Assembly (NCBI GenBank): GCA_964460435.1 | Contig: CAYWRH010000004.1 | Span: 1-64,000 of the forward strand | Reading direction: 5' to 3' | From: JAAZBV01 sp964460435 | Lineage (GTDB): Bacteria > Desulfobacterota > DSM-4660 > Desulfatiglandales > HGW-15 | DNA: 64,000 bases | Shown here: piece by piece, positions 40,840 through 50,620 of the stretch | Numbering within the stretch: the stretch's first letter is position 1 | Layout: every line of letters begins with the position of its first letter | Made by a program: the position numbers and the translations under genes | Notes under the pieces: generated by a model | What the model saw: the letters and a program-made list of their open reading frames with translations, nothing else | The model's database searches: none | What the model was told of the DNA's origin: nothing

Positions 40840-42787
40840 CAGAACAGGGGCATATTCATCATTAAGGCATGGCATGCTTATTGTTATATTGGTTATCTTT
40901 ATTTCTGTGAATCTGCATGCGGGTCAACCCGAATTCAGGAAGATATTCGGGAGCAACATGGTTTTACCCTGTGACAGACCCATTATCTTAAGCGGGTATG
41001 CATCGCCGGATGCTTCACTTGCGCTTGAGATTAATGGAAGAAAATACGACGGCATAAAGAGCGACGAAAAAGGGGAATGGAGGAAAGAGATCGCTCCACT
41101 GCCTGCTGGAGGCCCTTACAGGATAAGGCTTTCGAACAATAGCGGCGCTGAGACTGTGCTTGAAAACGTGCTTGCTGGCAATGTCTGGCTATGCTCAGGG
41201 CAGTCCAACATGGCCTACCCTGTAGCGGGCTCTATTGATCAGCCTGCTGCATATAATCAGGGACATCCTTTTATCCGGCTCTTTACAGTCCCCATGCGCG
41301 CAGAGATAAACCCACAGGAAGAATTTTCTGACCCGGTCTCATGGCAGACCGCTACGGATGAAAGCGTAAAGGGTTTTTCTGCTGTGTGTTATTTCTTTGC
41401 CCGTGAGATGATTGAAGAGGATGGCATTCCACTTGGGCTGATTAATGCCTCCTGGGGAGGTTCTGCTATTGAGGCATGGATAAGCGAGCAGAATCTTGAG
41501 AGAATAAAGGAGTATGAAAACAAGGTTGTTCAGCTGAGGCAGTACAGAAAGAATAAAAGAGAGGCGGAACTTGCATTCGCAAGGGGCTGGATGGAATGGT
41601 GGCAAAAAAGCTCAGATCAGGGCAGTGTATGGGAAAGGGGGCTGCTTGATAAAGATGCAGAGTGGAAACCCGCGCCATTACAGGACTGGAAGAGTTACCC
41701 GGATGAGCGCCTTAAAAATCATCACGGGATGCTCTGGTTTTCAAGAAGTTTTGAGCTTGATTCAGCCCTTGCAGCTAAAAAGGCCACATTTGTTCTGGGT
41801 AATATAGATGAGGTGGACTCCACATGGATAAACGGGAAATTTGTTAATAACTCGTTTGGATACGGAACCAGGCGTGAGTACCCCCTTGAACCGGGCATGC
41901 TTAAAAAGGGGATCAACCAGATAACCGTGAATGTCCTCAATACATGGGGCGCTGGCGGCATGACTGGGCCTGCCAGGGAGGTCGGATTAAGATTTGAAGG
42001 AGGCCAGTTTTTGCCCCTTGGCGCTGACTGGTATTACAGGTTTATACCCCGTGAAACAGGTCTGCCACCCAGAAGCCCGTGGGAAAGCGTATCAGGCATA
42101 ACAGGCATGTATAATGCCATGATATCACCCATAAAGCCTTTTACTCCTGAAGGTGTAATATGGTATCAGGGCGAATCCAATGCAGAGACAAGCCATACAT
42201 ATAGGGAGCTTTTAACATCGCTTGTTAATGACTGGCGCACCCTGTTTGGGCAGAGACTAAAGTTTATCATTGTACAGCTCCCCAATTATGGGGCGGTTGC
42301 TACAAGCCCGGTTGAGTCAGGCTGGGCAAATATTCGCAATATACAGCAGCAGGTCGCCCTTAATGATGACCTTGTGGGACTCACTGTAACTCATGATGTT
42401 GGGGATGATGCTGATATACACCCTAAAAGGAAATGGGTAGTGGGCCTGCGCGCTGCAAGGGTGGCACAGGCTATTAATGGAAAAGGGGCGGCTGATGGAG
42501 TAGTCCCGAATGTGGCAGATATAAATCAGGATTATGCCACACTTGAATTTACACCCCCATTATACTTTGATGCAGCAGAAAAAGAGGTTGCTGGTTTCAG
42601 CCTGTGTGCAGGCGGGAAGCCATGTGTTTTTACCAAGGCACTCCAAAAAGGAAGTAAAATACAGATAAGCCTGGATACCCTTTCTGAAGCAGAAACAGTA
42701 AGGTACTGCTGGTCTGATGGCGGAGAGTGTGAACTCAAGGCAATGAATGGGCTGCCTGTAAGCTCATTTGAGCTTAGGCTCAAGTAG
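40823..42787 (+). CDS. Exported sialate O-acetylesterase-like (SASA) enzyme
   Basis: A 654-residue SGNH-type carbohydrate esterase. A signal peptide ends near residue 33 (VNLHA). The catalytic Ser lies in WLCSGQSNMAYPV (near 130) and the likely Asp-His pair in DADIHPKRKWVVG (near 530). A jelly-roll galactose-binding-like domain (about 290-390, with WINGKFVNNSFGYGTRREYPLE) interrupts the esterase domain, as usual for this family. The ATG at 40823 is preferred over ATG-like starts upstream because the signal peptide begins there. It may remove acetyl groups from polysaccharides alongside the GH3 enzymes. Confidence 0.87.
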   Translation: MTRVNNRTGAYSSLRHGMLIVILVIFISVNLHAGQPEFRKIFGSNMVLPCDRPIILSGYASPDASLALEINGRKYDGIKSDEKGEWRKEIAPLPAGGPYRIRLSNNSGAETVLENVLAGNVWLCSGQSNMAYPVAGSIDQPAAYNQGHPFIRLFTVPMRAEINPQEEFSDPVSWQTATDESVKGFSAVCYFFAREMIEEDGIPLGLINASWGGSAIEAWISEQNLERIKEYENKVVQLRQYRKNKREAELAFARGWMEWWQKSSDQGSVWERGLLDKDAEWKPAPLQDWKSYPDERLKNHHGMLWFSRSFELDSALAAKKATFVLGNIDEVDSTWINGKFVNNSFGYGTRREYPLEPGMLKKGINQITVNVLNTWGAGGMTGPAREVGLRFEGGQFLPLGADWYYRFIPRETGLPPRSPWESVSGITGMYNAMISPIKPFTPEGVIWYQGESNAETSHTYRELLTSLVNDWRTLFGQRLKFIIVQLPNYGAVATSPVESGWANIRNIQQQVALNDDLVGLTVTHDVGDDADIHPKRKWVVGLRAARVAQAINGKGAADGVVPNVADINQDYATLEFTPPLYFDAAEKEVAGFSLCAGGKPCVFTKALQKGSKIQISLDTLSEAETVRYCWSDGGECELKAMNGLPVSSFELRLK

Positions 42788-42978
42788 ATGTCAGCACCTC
42801 AGAAAAGAGGAGTTACTGCCCCTTTATGATATGAGCATTATATGTTTTTTAGTATCTTAAAATGTGATATAGAGCCTCAATAATATCTATTTATGAAGGT
42901 TTTGAATCAGGATAATAAATCATGCTGGCCCTGGCCAGCTATTTAAAAGCTAAATGCTTTTTAAGTTGAGAAGATAAA

Positions 42979-44286
42979 ATGGAAACATTATGGGTTATTG
43001 CAATTTCTGCGGCAATAGGGACCATTTTTTTTATCTGGTTTTCAAGGGCCGTAAAAAAAAGCGCTGCAATGCGTGAATATATCATGTCGCATCAGTGGCT
43101 GCTCCACCCCAATTCCATCTGCTACTGGCGGGCAGCCATGGCATTGCTTGGTTTTGCGCTCTATTTTGTTACCCCGTATCAGGCCATTGCCATATTTATA
43201 TTTACCTTTGCAGCAATACTGGATGGTGTGGACGGTGTTGTGGCAAGGGGATGTAACCTGGGGTCAGTCTGGGGAGAATGGCTTGACCCCATGTGCGACA
43301 AACTGACCTATCTGCCGCCACTAATAGGTTTTGCATTTACAGGCATCCTTTCATGGAAACTGGTTCTTATACTCACAATAATTGAATTTGCAGGACAGTT
43401 CTTTGCAAGGAAGGTGCTAAGCTGGCTAAAGGTTTCAGGCGCAGCGAATAATTTCGGAAAGATAAAGGCCATTATCTGCTTTGCCCTTGTCATCCTGTGC
43501 GCCCTGCTGGATAAAAACCCTGAACTCCTGAACATAACTGACAGCATCCTCATGGCATGTATTGCCCTTTCTGTAGCATCAGTCCTCTTCAAGTTTATAC
43601 CCAACCGGCTCTATGCGGATATACTCTCCGGGCTCAATTTTATATGCGGGGTGATAAGCCTTGTCTTGACATATCACCACCATTTTGCATGGGCCATCTG
43701 CGTTATTATTGCAGGGCAGCTATTTGACCTGTTTGACGGGCGCATGGCCTTGAAGCATGGCGGCACAAAGTTTGGCCCCTACATGGATGATATTGCAGAT
43801 TTTGTCAGCTTTGGTCTGGCGCCTGCGTATGTTGTTATACAAAGAGGCGGGTTTCTCGCCTATATTATTGGAGTGGTTTATATCTTTAGTGTTGCCTTCC
43901 GTCTTATCCGTTTCGTTAAAAAGGATAAAAACCGGACTGATATCCCCGCCGGTATATTTAACGGGCTTCCAAGCCCTGCCGGGGCTATGATCGTACTGGG
44001 GGCATCACTTGTAGCGACACCCCCAATTTTGTGGGCGATCACATCCATCTCCATTATCCTTATGGTGAGCCATATCCGGTTTGCCCATTTCGGGAGGGTC
44101 ATCATCAAGAAGATACCAAGGCCCCTCTTCTTTGTGATCAGCGCAGCAATCATTGTCACAATCTCGCTCATCTTCAAGACAAAAAGTGCCCAGATGTTCG
44201 GATATCTTATCCTTGCCGCTATTATTGTCTATCTGATCACAGGCCTTGTCCAGGCAAAAGGCCTTTCACAGCCTTTAAAAGATTAA
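42979..44286 (+). CDS. Tandem CDP-alcohol phosphatidyltransferase-domain protein
   Basis: A 435-residue polytopic membrane protein with two CDP-alcohol phosphotransferase signatures. The first, DGVDGVVARGCNLGSVWGEW then LDPMCD (about 83-108), fits the full D-x2-DG-x2-AR-x8-G-x3-D-x3-D pattern. The second, DLFDGRMALKHGGTKFGPYM then DDIAD (about 251-275), fits except that the Arg of the AR pair is replaced (AL). Such enzymes join a CDP-linked lipid or alcohol to an acceptor alcohol. The second half resembles PssA-type enzymes, the first PgsA-like ones. Two active sites in one chain are unusual. It starts with ATG after a weak ribosome site. Confidence 0.8.
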   Translation: METLWVIAISAAIGTIFFIWFSRAVKKSAAMREYIMSHQWLLHPNSICYWRAAMALLGFALYFVTPYQAIAIFIFTFAAILDGVDGVVARGCNLGSVWGEWLDPMCDKLTYLPPLIGFAFTGILSWKLVLILTIIEFAGQFFARKVLSWLKVSGAANNFGKIKAIICFALVILCALLDKNPELLNITDSILMACIALSVASVLFKFIPNRLYADILSGLNFICGVISLVLTYHHHFAWAICVIIAGQLFDLFDGRMALKHGGTKFGPYMDDIADFVSFGLAPAYVVIQRGGFLAYIIGVVYIFSVAFRLIRFVKKDKNRTDIPAGIFNGLPSPAGAMIVLGASLVATPPILWAITSISIILMVSHIRFAHFGRVIIKKIPRPLFFVISAAIIVTISLIFKTKSAQMFGYLILAAIIVYLITGLVQAKGLSQPLKD

Positions 44287-44380
44287 TACATCCTGCTTCA
44301 GGACAGAAAGTCTCTCTGCATCAGGAGATGTGCAGCAGAAATTATTATGCATTGTTTCCTGAATCAGGGCCTGACAAGGC

Positions 44381-44449
44381 AAACAGCCAGGGCAGAGTGA
44401 GTTTGCCTTGCTATAGCTTTGGCGATGACAGACTGTGCACTGGCTGTTT
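44381..44449. repeat. Inverted repeat between convergent genes
   Basis: AAACAGCCAG (44381-44390) and CTGGCTGTTT (44440-44449) are exact inverted copies about 49 bases apart. The intervening bases show no coding signal. It may serve as a two-way terminator. Confidence 0.45.
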
Positions 44450-44471
44450 CAAATAATAATTTAATAGCTGT

Positions 44472-46397
44472 CTAATAACTCAGCCCATATCCTACCGGGA
44501 ACAAGGGGTTATATCTTTCTTCAGGCATATTGATATTCATTGGAAGCTCCGCATTTGACCTTGGCCATGAGAAAGAGAGTTTTCCTGTGGGGCTATAGTC
44601 GCCGAACAGCACATCTGTAATCCCCAGACCCTCTGTGCCTGGTAAAAACGCCGCTATAATCGCATCCGCCTGCGGGAGTATATCATTAATTATCATCGGC
44701 CTGCCTGAGATAACAATCACCACCACAGGTATACCTGCCTTTTTAAGGTTGTTTATGGCTGCAACATCCTCTACATCAAGTGAAAGGTCTTCTTTATCGC
44801 CAATGCCCTCTGCATAAGGCAGTTCACCAACGACAGCAATACCAAGGGATGCGCCCTCTGCGCCTGTTCCATCAAGGGAGTATGTCACCTCTGTCTCCTT
44901 CGAGACCGCCTGCTTAACGGCAGAAAGCACTGTTGTGCCGCCGGGTGTAACCTCCCCTGTCTGTCCCTGCCATCGGATGGTCCATCCGCCGCACTGGTTG
45001 CCTATATTATCTGCGCTTTTACCTGCAACATGAATCCTTGCGCTTGTTTTAGAGATGGGGAGCGCCTTGTTATCATTTTTTAAAAGCACTAAGGATTTAC
45101 GCACCGCCTCCCTTGCAACAGCACGGTGTTCAGGTGAACCGAATTGGTTATGCAGCGACCTGTCAGCCTTATGGTTCCTTGTTTCATCCATAAGCCCCAT
45201 TGCAAGCTTTACCCTCAGGATACGGGTAACAGCATCATCTATACGGGACATAGGCACCTTTCCCTCTTCGACAAGGGCCTTGAGCGTGTCAAAAAATTCA
45301 CGATAACCGCCCGGTTCCATGGCCATGTCCATACCTGCATTAATTGATATCATGATGGATTCCTTCAGGTTCATTGGGTTTATCTGGCGTATAGCATTAT
45401 AGTCTGATATCAGAAAGCCATCAAACCCCAGCTCCTCCTTGAGTATCTCGGTCAAGAGCCTTTTGCTGCCTGAACAACGCTCCCCGTTCCATGTGCTGTA
45501 TGAGGGCATAATAGTTCCCACACCCGCCTCAATGGCTGCTATATAACCAGGCAGATGAATACGGCGTAACGTGGCCTCATCCACCTTTGTATCCCCCTGA
45601 TCAAGCCACATGCGGACTATATCTCCTCCAGGGAAACCGGGCCTTGGCCTCTTTGTTGCCTCTGTGCCGCCATCACCGATGTAATGCTTGGCGCAGGCAA
45701 GAACAGAAAGAGGATCAGAGAGGTCTGTGCCCTGAAGCCCCTTTACCATAGCCTTTCCAAGCGCCTTGACTATTTCAGGGTCTTCTGAAAAGCCCTCATA
45801 TGTGCGGCCCCACCTTATGTCCTGGGGCACTGTTACAGCAGGGGCAAATGTCCAGTGTATGCCGGTGGCACGCATCTCTTTTGCTGTTATCCTGCCGATC
45901 CTTTCCACAAGCTCAGGGTCACGGGTGCAGCCCAGGGCTATGTTATGGGGAAATATGACAGCGCCAAGCACATTGCTGTGACCGTGAACAGCATCTATCC
46001 CGTAAAGGGCAGGTATCTTGAGCCTTGTCTTTAATGCCTCTTCCTGCACCCTGTCATAAAGATTAGTCCATTCGATAAGGCTGTTATCTTTTGCCGGGTC
46101 TGAATCGCCGCCGCTTAAGACAGAGCCGATAAAATATTTCTGCATGTCACCAACATTACCGAGCACCTTGTCCTGCTCAGGCTGGGTCATCTGGCCTATC
46201 TTTTCATCAAGGGTCATCTTACTTAATATCTCTTTTGCCTTTGCATCAAAGGCCTTAAACCCTTTTATTGACTGGACTGGTTCGGCCTGGTTCTCTTTTT
46301 TTACCTGTTCGGGTGCCTGAGACTGGCATGATATAAATAGTAAAGATATGAGAATTAAACATAATAATGTTAAATGACTAATGTTTGCCTTTTTCAT
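44472..46397 (-). CDS. GH3 family glycoside hydrolase, lipoprotein
   Basis: A 641-residue GH3 enzyme with a lipoprotein signal (ISC, Cys near 24). The barrel has YGIDAVHGHSNVLG (near 130), RWGRTYEGFSEDP, CAKHYIGDGGT and the nucleophile Asp in GFLISDYNAIRQ (near 325). The second GH3 domain ends with the family signature FPVGYGLSY at the extreme C-terminus, without FnIII tail. The closest group appears to be beta-glucosidases of the ExoP/cellobiase type. With the 882-residue GH3 enzyme, a tannase and a SASA esterase, it suggests some use of plant or exopolysaccharide material. Confidence 0.9.
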   Translation of the reverse strand: MKKANISHLTLLCLILISLLFISCQSQAPEQVKKENQAEPVQSIKGFKAFDAKAKEILSKMTLDEKIGQMTQPEQDKVLGNVGDMQKYFIGSVLSGGDSDPAKDNSLIEWTNLYDRVQEEALKTRLKIPALYGIDAVHGHSNVLGAVIFPHNIALGCTRDPELVERIGRITAKEMRATGIHWTFAPAVTVPQDIRWGRTYEGFSEDPEIVKALGKAMVKGLQGTDLSDPLSVLACAKHYIGDGGTEATKRPRPGFPGGDIVRMWLDQGDTKVDEATLRRIHLPGYIAAIEAGVGTIMPSYSTWNGERCSGSKRLLTEILKEELGFDGFLISDYNAIRQINPMNLKESIMISINAGMDMAMEPGGYREFFDTLKALVEEGKVPMSRIDDAVTRILRVKLAMGLMDETRNHKADRSLHNQFGSPEHRAVAREAVRKSLVLLKNDNKALPISKTSARIHVAGKSADNIGNQCGGWTIRWQGQTGEVTPGGTTVLSAVKQAVSKETEVTYSLDGTGAEGASLGIAVVGELPYAEGIGDKEDLSLDVEDVAAINNLKKAGIPVVVIVISGRPMIINDILPQADAIIAAFLPGTEGLGITDVLFGDYSPTGKLSFSWPRSNAELPMNINMPEERYNPLFPVGYGLSY

Positions 46398-46527
46398 TTT
46401 GCCGCTCCTTAAGGTTTATTAATCTTGCTGGAATTGACGCATATTACAAAAGCCTCATGATCTTTACAACACTTTTAGTTACCCTTCATTCACTTTACTT
46501 TTTAAGATTATTCAGATATTTAGTGTT

Positions 46528-46590
46528 CATCCAGAAAGAAACAAATTCTGGATGTAGCTTTCAGCAATCAGCGATCAGCTGTCAGCAATG
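46528..46590. repeat. Dispersed repeat, copy 2
   Basis: ATCCAGAA and TTCTGGAT flank a short loop, and the following GCTTTCAGCAATCAGCGATC and AGCTGTCAGCAATG match the element at 39589. It lies between the GH3 start and purB. Confidence 0.65.
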
Positions 46591-46622
46591 GAAATTTTTA
46601 TTTTCAAGATATGGAGGCATTT

Positions 46623-47981
46623 ATGTCTATTAATTCCCTGACCCCTCTTGACGGGCGCTACAGTAAAAATATTGATCCCCTCAAGCCCTATTTTTCAGAA
46701 TGGGGGCTGATAAAGTACCGCATTCATGTTGAGGTGGAGTGGCTCATCATGATGTCTGAAGAAAGCGGGATCACCCATGTGAGGGGACTGACTGATGAGG
46801 AAAAGGCTGCTTTACGAAAAATGGTCTCCGGCTTTAATGAAGAAGAGGCAAAAGTCGTTAAAAACATAGAGGATGAGACAAGACATGATGTAAAGGCCGT
46901 AGAATACTACATTAAAAAGAGGATAAAAGGTTCATCCCTTGAAGGGCTTTCAGAGTCCATCCATTTCTGCTGTACCTCAGAGGATATAAACAACCTTGCC
47001 CACGCCCTCATGCTTAGGGATGGCATAAATAATGAATGGCTTCCTGCCGCAGAGGATATGATTAAAAGGCTTTGCGCCATTGCTGAAGAGTCCGCCAATA
47101 TTGCCATGCTTGCACGGACACACGGTCAGGCGGCAACACCCACAACTGTTGGCAAGGAGCTGGCCGTATTTATATACAGGTGGAAAAGGCAGTTGAGCCA
47201 GATAAGAAATATAGAATATTTGGGCAAGTTCAATGGCGCTGTCGGATGCTACAATGCCCATTGCGCTGCATACCCGGACGCCCCGTGGGAGGATATTTCA
47301 AGGAGTTTTATAAATAGGCTGGGTCTTAGGTTTAACCCCCTTACAACCCAGATAGAGTCACATGACTATATGGCAGAGCTCTTTCACGCCCTGATAAGGT
47401 TCAACAATATCCTTATGGATTTTGACAGGGATATGTGGGCATACATCTCCCTGGGTTATTTCAGGCAGAAGGTGGTAAGCACAGAGGTGGGATCATCTGT
47501 AATGCCCCACAAGGTAAACCCGATAGACTTTGAAAATTCGGAGGCCAACATCGGCATCAGTAATGCGCTCCTTGAACACCTTGCATCCAAACTCCCCATA
47601 TCAAGACTTCAGAGGGATTTAACCGATTCATCCGCCATAAGAAACACCGGAAGCGCCATAGGGCACTCTTACCTTGCAATAAAGTCCGCTATCAGGGGCA
47701 TTGGCCGTGTATCTGTTGACATGGATTCCATTAATAATGACCTTGCCGACGTATGGGAGGTGCTGGCAGAGCCAGTACAGACGGTCATGAGAAAGGCAGG
47801 CATAGAAAATCCATATGAAAGGATGAAGGCGCTCTCAAGAGGTAAAAGGATCACACGTGATGACCTTCATGCATTTATCAGTTCGCTTGCACTGCCCCAG
47901 GAGGATAAAAAGAGGCTCTTAAACCTTACGCCTGCGACATATACAGGGATGGCAGGAAAACTTATAAAACATATCAAATAG
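46623..47981 (+). CDS. purB: Adenylosuccinate lyase PurB
   Basis: PurB makes fumarate plus AICAR or AMP, acting twice in purine synthesis. The 452-residue protein is of the long E. coli type (about 456). The fumarase/aspartase signature is GSSVMPHKVNPIDFENSEAN (near 292-311), with the catalytic His in ARTHGQAATPT (near 165) and the N-terminal TPLDGRYS. The ATG at 46623 has GGAGG 6 bases upstream and is preferred over 46611. hisD follows 17 bases later and probably shares its transcript. Confidence 0.96.
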   Translation: MSINSLTPLDGRYSKNIDPLKPYFSEWGLIKYRIHVEVEWLIMMSEESGITHVRGLTDEEKAALRKMVSGFNEEEAKVVKNIEDETRHDVKAVEYYIKKRIKGSSLEGLSESIHFCCTSEDINNLAHALMLRDGINNEWLPAAEDMIKRLCAIAEESANIAMLARTHGQAATPTTVGKELAVFIYRWKRQLSQIRNIEYLGKFNGAVGCYNAHCAAYPDAPWEDISRSFINRLGLRFNPLTTQIESHDYMAELFHALIRFNNILMDFDRDMWAYISLGYFRQKVVSTEVGSSVMPHKVNPIDFENSEANIGISNALLEHLASKLPISRLQRDLTDSSAIRNTGSAIGHSYLAIKSAIRGIGRVSVDMDSINNDLADVWEVLAEPVQTVMRKAGIENPYERMKALSRGKRITRDDLHAFISSLALPQEDKKRLLNLTPATYTGMAGKLIKHIK

Positions 47982-47998
47982 AGATATAAAAGGGATCA

Positions 47999-49300
47999 AT
48001 GAAGGATATTTTATTTATACTCCCGGGGGATGAGGATAGACTTAAGAGAAGGCTTGCGCCCCGGAAGCGCCTTCTGAACAGCGCCCTGGTCTCAGATATC
48101 ACTGCAATTTTTCAAGAGGTTAAAACCCATGGTGATAAGGCAGTCAGAGACGCTACTCTAAAGTTCGACAGGATCAGGGTTGAAGATATCAGGGTGGATG
48201 AGTCATATGCAGAAAGATGCCTTAATGACCTTACCTGCAGGTTCAGGAATGCGGTTATGAAGGCTATAAATAATATCAGAGAGGTGAACGAGGCATTAAT
48301 GCCAAAGGCTTACTGGCAGAAAGAGATACGGCCCGGCACCATAATCGGCGAAAAGAATACCCCTCTTGATTCAGTCGGGCTTTACATACCGGCAAGAAAA
48401 GGCCCCCTAATATCTACTGCCCTTATGCTTGTTACCTCTGCAAAGGTTGCAGGGGTAAAAAATATTGTTGTGGCAATGCCTCCCCAGGAAGACGGAAGGG
48501 CAAATCCATCAACCGTGGCAGCAGCCAAAATGGCGGGGGCGCACAGGATTGTTATAGGAAATGGCGTGGCACTGCTTGCAGGCATGACATTTGGCACTGA
48601 ATCCATACCAGAGGTGACAGGCATGTTCGGCCCTGGCCCGGCTGGTATAGCAGCGGCAATGAGCGTTGCCTTTTCTTACGGCAAAAAAACAGTGGTGGGC
48701 ATTGGCCCGACTGACTGTGCAGTTATCGCAGATGATAGCGCAGACCCCTCCTGGATAGCAAAAAACCTCATGTGCGAGGCGGAACACGGGCCAGATTCAT
48801 CTGTGCTCCTGGCTACAAACTCTATGGAGCTTGCAGAGGGGGTTTTAAAGGAGCTTATACAGCGTATTTCCATTGCGCCTCCAACAAGAAAGCCTGTGCT
48901 TGAAAGGGTGTTCGGGCCAGAGGGCATGGGTGCAATAGCAGTTGTTCAGGATATAGAATCTGCCGTTAAAACCATTGATGTCTATGCGCCGGAACATCTC
49001 CTGATTGCCTGCAAAAAGGAGAGGGAGGAGGTGGTGCTATCACAGGTGCATAATGCAGGTGAGATACTCATCGGCCACAATACCTCATTTTCTGCTGCCA
49101 ACTATGCCATAGGGATTACAGCGGTTCTCCCCACAAACGGCTTTGCAAGGGCATATAGCGGCATTACATGCAGGGATATGATCAAGACCTCAACAATTGG
49201 CGGATTATCAGCAGATGCGCTCCATGACCTTGAAGAGACTATATGCGCACTTGGGGAGGAGGAGGGGCTGCCCTGTCATGTGAGCGCCGCGGTAAAATAG
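47999..49300 (+). CDS. hisD: Histidinol dehydrogenase HisD
   Basis: HisD performs the last two oxidations of histidine synthesis with NAD and zinc. The 433-residue protein shows VGLYIPARKGPLISTALM (near 123-140), the PGPAGIAAAMSVAFSYG region, EHGPDSSVLL (zinc and substrate region, near 262) and YAPEHLLIACKKE (near 330), with NAGEILIGHNTSFSAANYAI (near 353). Length is normal. No other his gene is nearby. Its start is ATG with AAGGGATC upstream. Confidence 0.96.
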   Translation: MKDILFILPGDEDRLKRRLAPRKRLLNSALVSDITAIFQEVKTHGDKAVRDATLKFDRIRVEDIRVDESYAERCLNDLTCRFRNAVMKAINNIREVNEALMPKAYWQKEIRPGTIIGEKNTPLDSVGLYIPARKGPLISTALMLVTSAKVAGVKNIVVAMPPQEDGRANPSTVAAAKMAGAHRIVIGNGVALLAGMTFGTESIPEVTGMFGPGPAGIAAAMSVAFSYGKKTVVGIGPTDCAVIADDSADPSWIAKNLMCEAEHGPDSSVLLATNSMELAEGVLKELIQRISIAPPTRKPVLERVFGPEGMGAIAVVQDIESAVKTIDVYAPEHLLIACKKEREEVVLSQVHNAGEILIGHNTSFSAANYAIGITAVLPTNGFARAYSGITCRDMIKTSTIGGLSADALHDLEETICALGEEEGLPCHVSAAVK

Positions 49301-49376
49301 TGATCAGATATCAGGGCCGATCCGTTTAATAAATACCATAATATATCTTGATGCCACTCAAACAGGATACTGTCTA

Positions 49377-49455
49377 ACCGCTGAGAAGAGGAAGAAAAGG
49401 CTAATAATATTGCCACTCCCTGACCTCAGCGGTGAAAACATCTATTTTATTCACA
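49377..49455. repeat. Inverted repeat sharing a tail with the 32659 element
   Basis: ACCGCTGAG (49377-49385) and CTCAGCGGT (49425-49433) are exact inverted copies. The bases 49431-49455 match the tail of the element at 32659 at 23 of 25 positions. It lies between the hisD and oadB stops. Confidence 0.6.
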
Positions 49456-49480
49456 CTGATCTATCTATTAAGCCCGTTAT

Positions 49481-50620
49481 TTATATGAGCCCCATGCCTG
49501 TGAGCACAGACAGCATAACAGCAACAGAAATCACAGAGCCCACCTGTCCGCCTGTGTTTGCGCCCAGCGCATGCATCAGGAGGTGATTTTTCGGGTTATA
49601 TCTCTGGCCCTGTTTCTGCGCCACCCTTGCAGCCATAGGGTATGCAGATATGCCGGCAGCTCCTATGAGCGGGTTTATTTTGCCCCGTGTTAAAAGGTTT
49701 ATAAGTTTTGCAAATAGTATTCCGCTTGCAGTATCAAGGCACATGGCAAGAAAGCCCAGAGCCAGTATCAGGATGGTCTGTGGAGAGAGGAATACTTTGC
49801 CATCCATGGTTGCCCCGATGGAGATGCCAAGGAGCAGTGTTACCACATTCGCAATCTCGTTTTCAGAGGCGCTGGTTAGTCTCTTTACTGCCCCGCTCTC
49901 CTTCATGAAATTACCAAGCATGATTGTGCCAAGAAGCGCCAGCCCTTTAGGGGCAATTAGCCCTCCTATTACAGTGGTGACAAGGGGAAACAGGAGCTTA
50001 GTGGTCTTTGAGACAGATCTTTTTACTGTCCCCATTGTCATCATCCTCTCCTTTTTCGTGGTGAGGAGCCTCATTATGGGGGGCTGGAACATGGGGACAA
50101 GCGACATGTAGGAGTATGCAGCAACTGTAATGGGCCCCAGTAAGTGTGGCGCAATCCTGGTTGCCACATAAACGGCGGGCGGGCCGTCGCATGCCCCAAC
50201 AACCCCTATTGCAACCGATTCAAGCTGTGTAAAGCCCAGGGCAAGGGCAAGGGCAACAGTAAAAAAGATGCCGAAATTGCCCGGCGCGCCCAGGAGAAAT
50301 ACCTTGGGGTTTTCAAGGAGAGGCCCGAAGTCACACATTACGCCAATGCCTATAAAAATAAGCAGGGGAAACAGTTCGTTTACAACCCCGGCCTCATAAA
50401 TAATCCTTATAAAGCCCTCTTCTTCCATAAGGCCGCCAAGCGGGATATTGACCAGTATTGCCCCGAACCCGATTGGCACAAGAAGAAGGGGTTCAAACCC
50501 CTTTTTAATACCCAGGTAAAGAAGTATGCAGCCAATTGCTATCATTACGGGGTTTGACCAGTGCAGATGCAGAAAGCCCTCAATAAGACCGCTGAATCCG
50601 GTGCCAATAGCCTCTAGCAT
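49481..50620 (-). CDS. oadB: Na+-translocating decarboxylase beta subunit
   Basis: A 379-residue polytopic protein of the OadB/GcdB/MmdB family, the membrane unit that couples decarboxylation of a biotin carrier to Na+ export. It has about 10 hydrophobic segments, and the conserved FGPLLENPKVFLLGAPGNFG (near 93-112) and GACDGPPAVYVATRIA (near 138-153), whose Asp is the key Na+/proton site. The C-terminus has NHLLMHALGANTGGQVGSV. A 52-residue gamma-like protein is encoded directly upstream. No alpha or biotin-carrier subunit is in the window, so the substrate (oxaloacetate, glutaconyl-CoA, methylmalonyl-CoA) is open. Confidence 0.93.
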   Translation of the reverse strand: MLEAIGTGFSGLIEGFLHLHWSNPVMIAIGCILLYLGIKKGFEPLLLVPIGFGAILVNIPLGGLMEEEGFIRIIYEAGVVNELFPLLIFIGIGVMCDFGPLLENPKVFLLGAPGNFGIFFTVALALALGFTQLESVAIGVVGACDGPPAVYVATRIAPHLLGPITVAAYSYMSLVPMFQPPIMRLLTTKKERMMTMGTVKRSVSKTTKLLFPLVTTVIGGLIAPKGLALLGTIMLGNFMKESGAVKRLTSASENEIANVVTLLLGISIGATMDGKVFLSPQTILILALGFLAMCLDTASGILFAKLINLLTRGKINPLIGAAGISAYPMAARVAQKQGQRYNPKNHLLMHALGANTGGQVGSVISVAVMLSVLTGMGLI

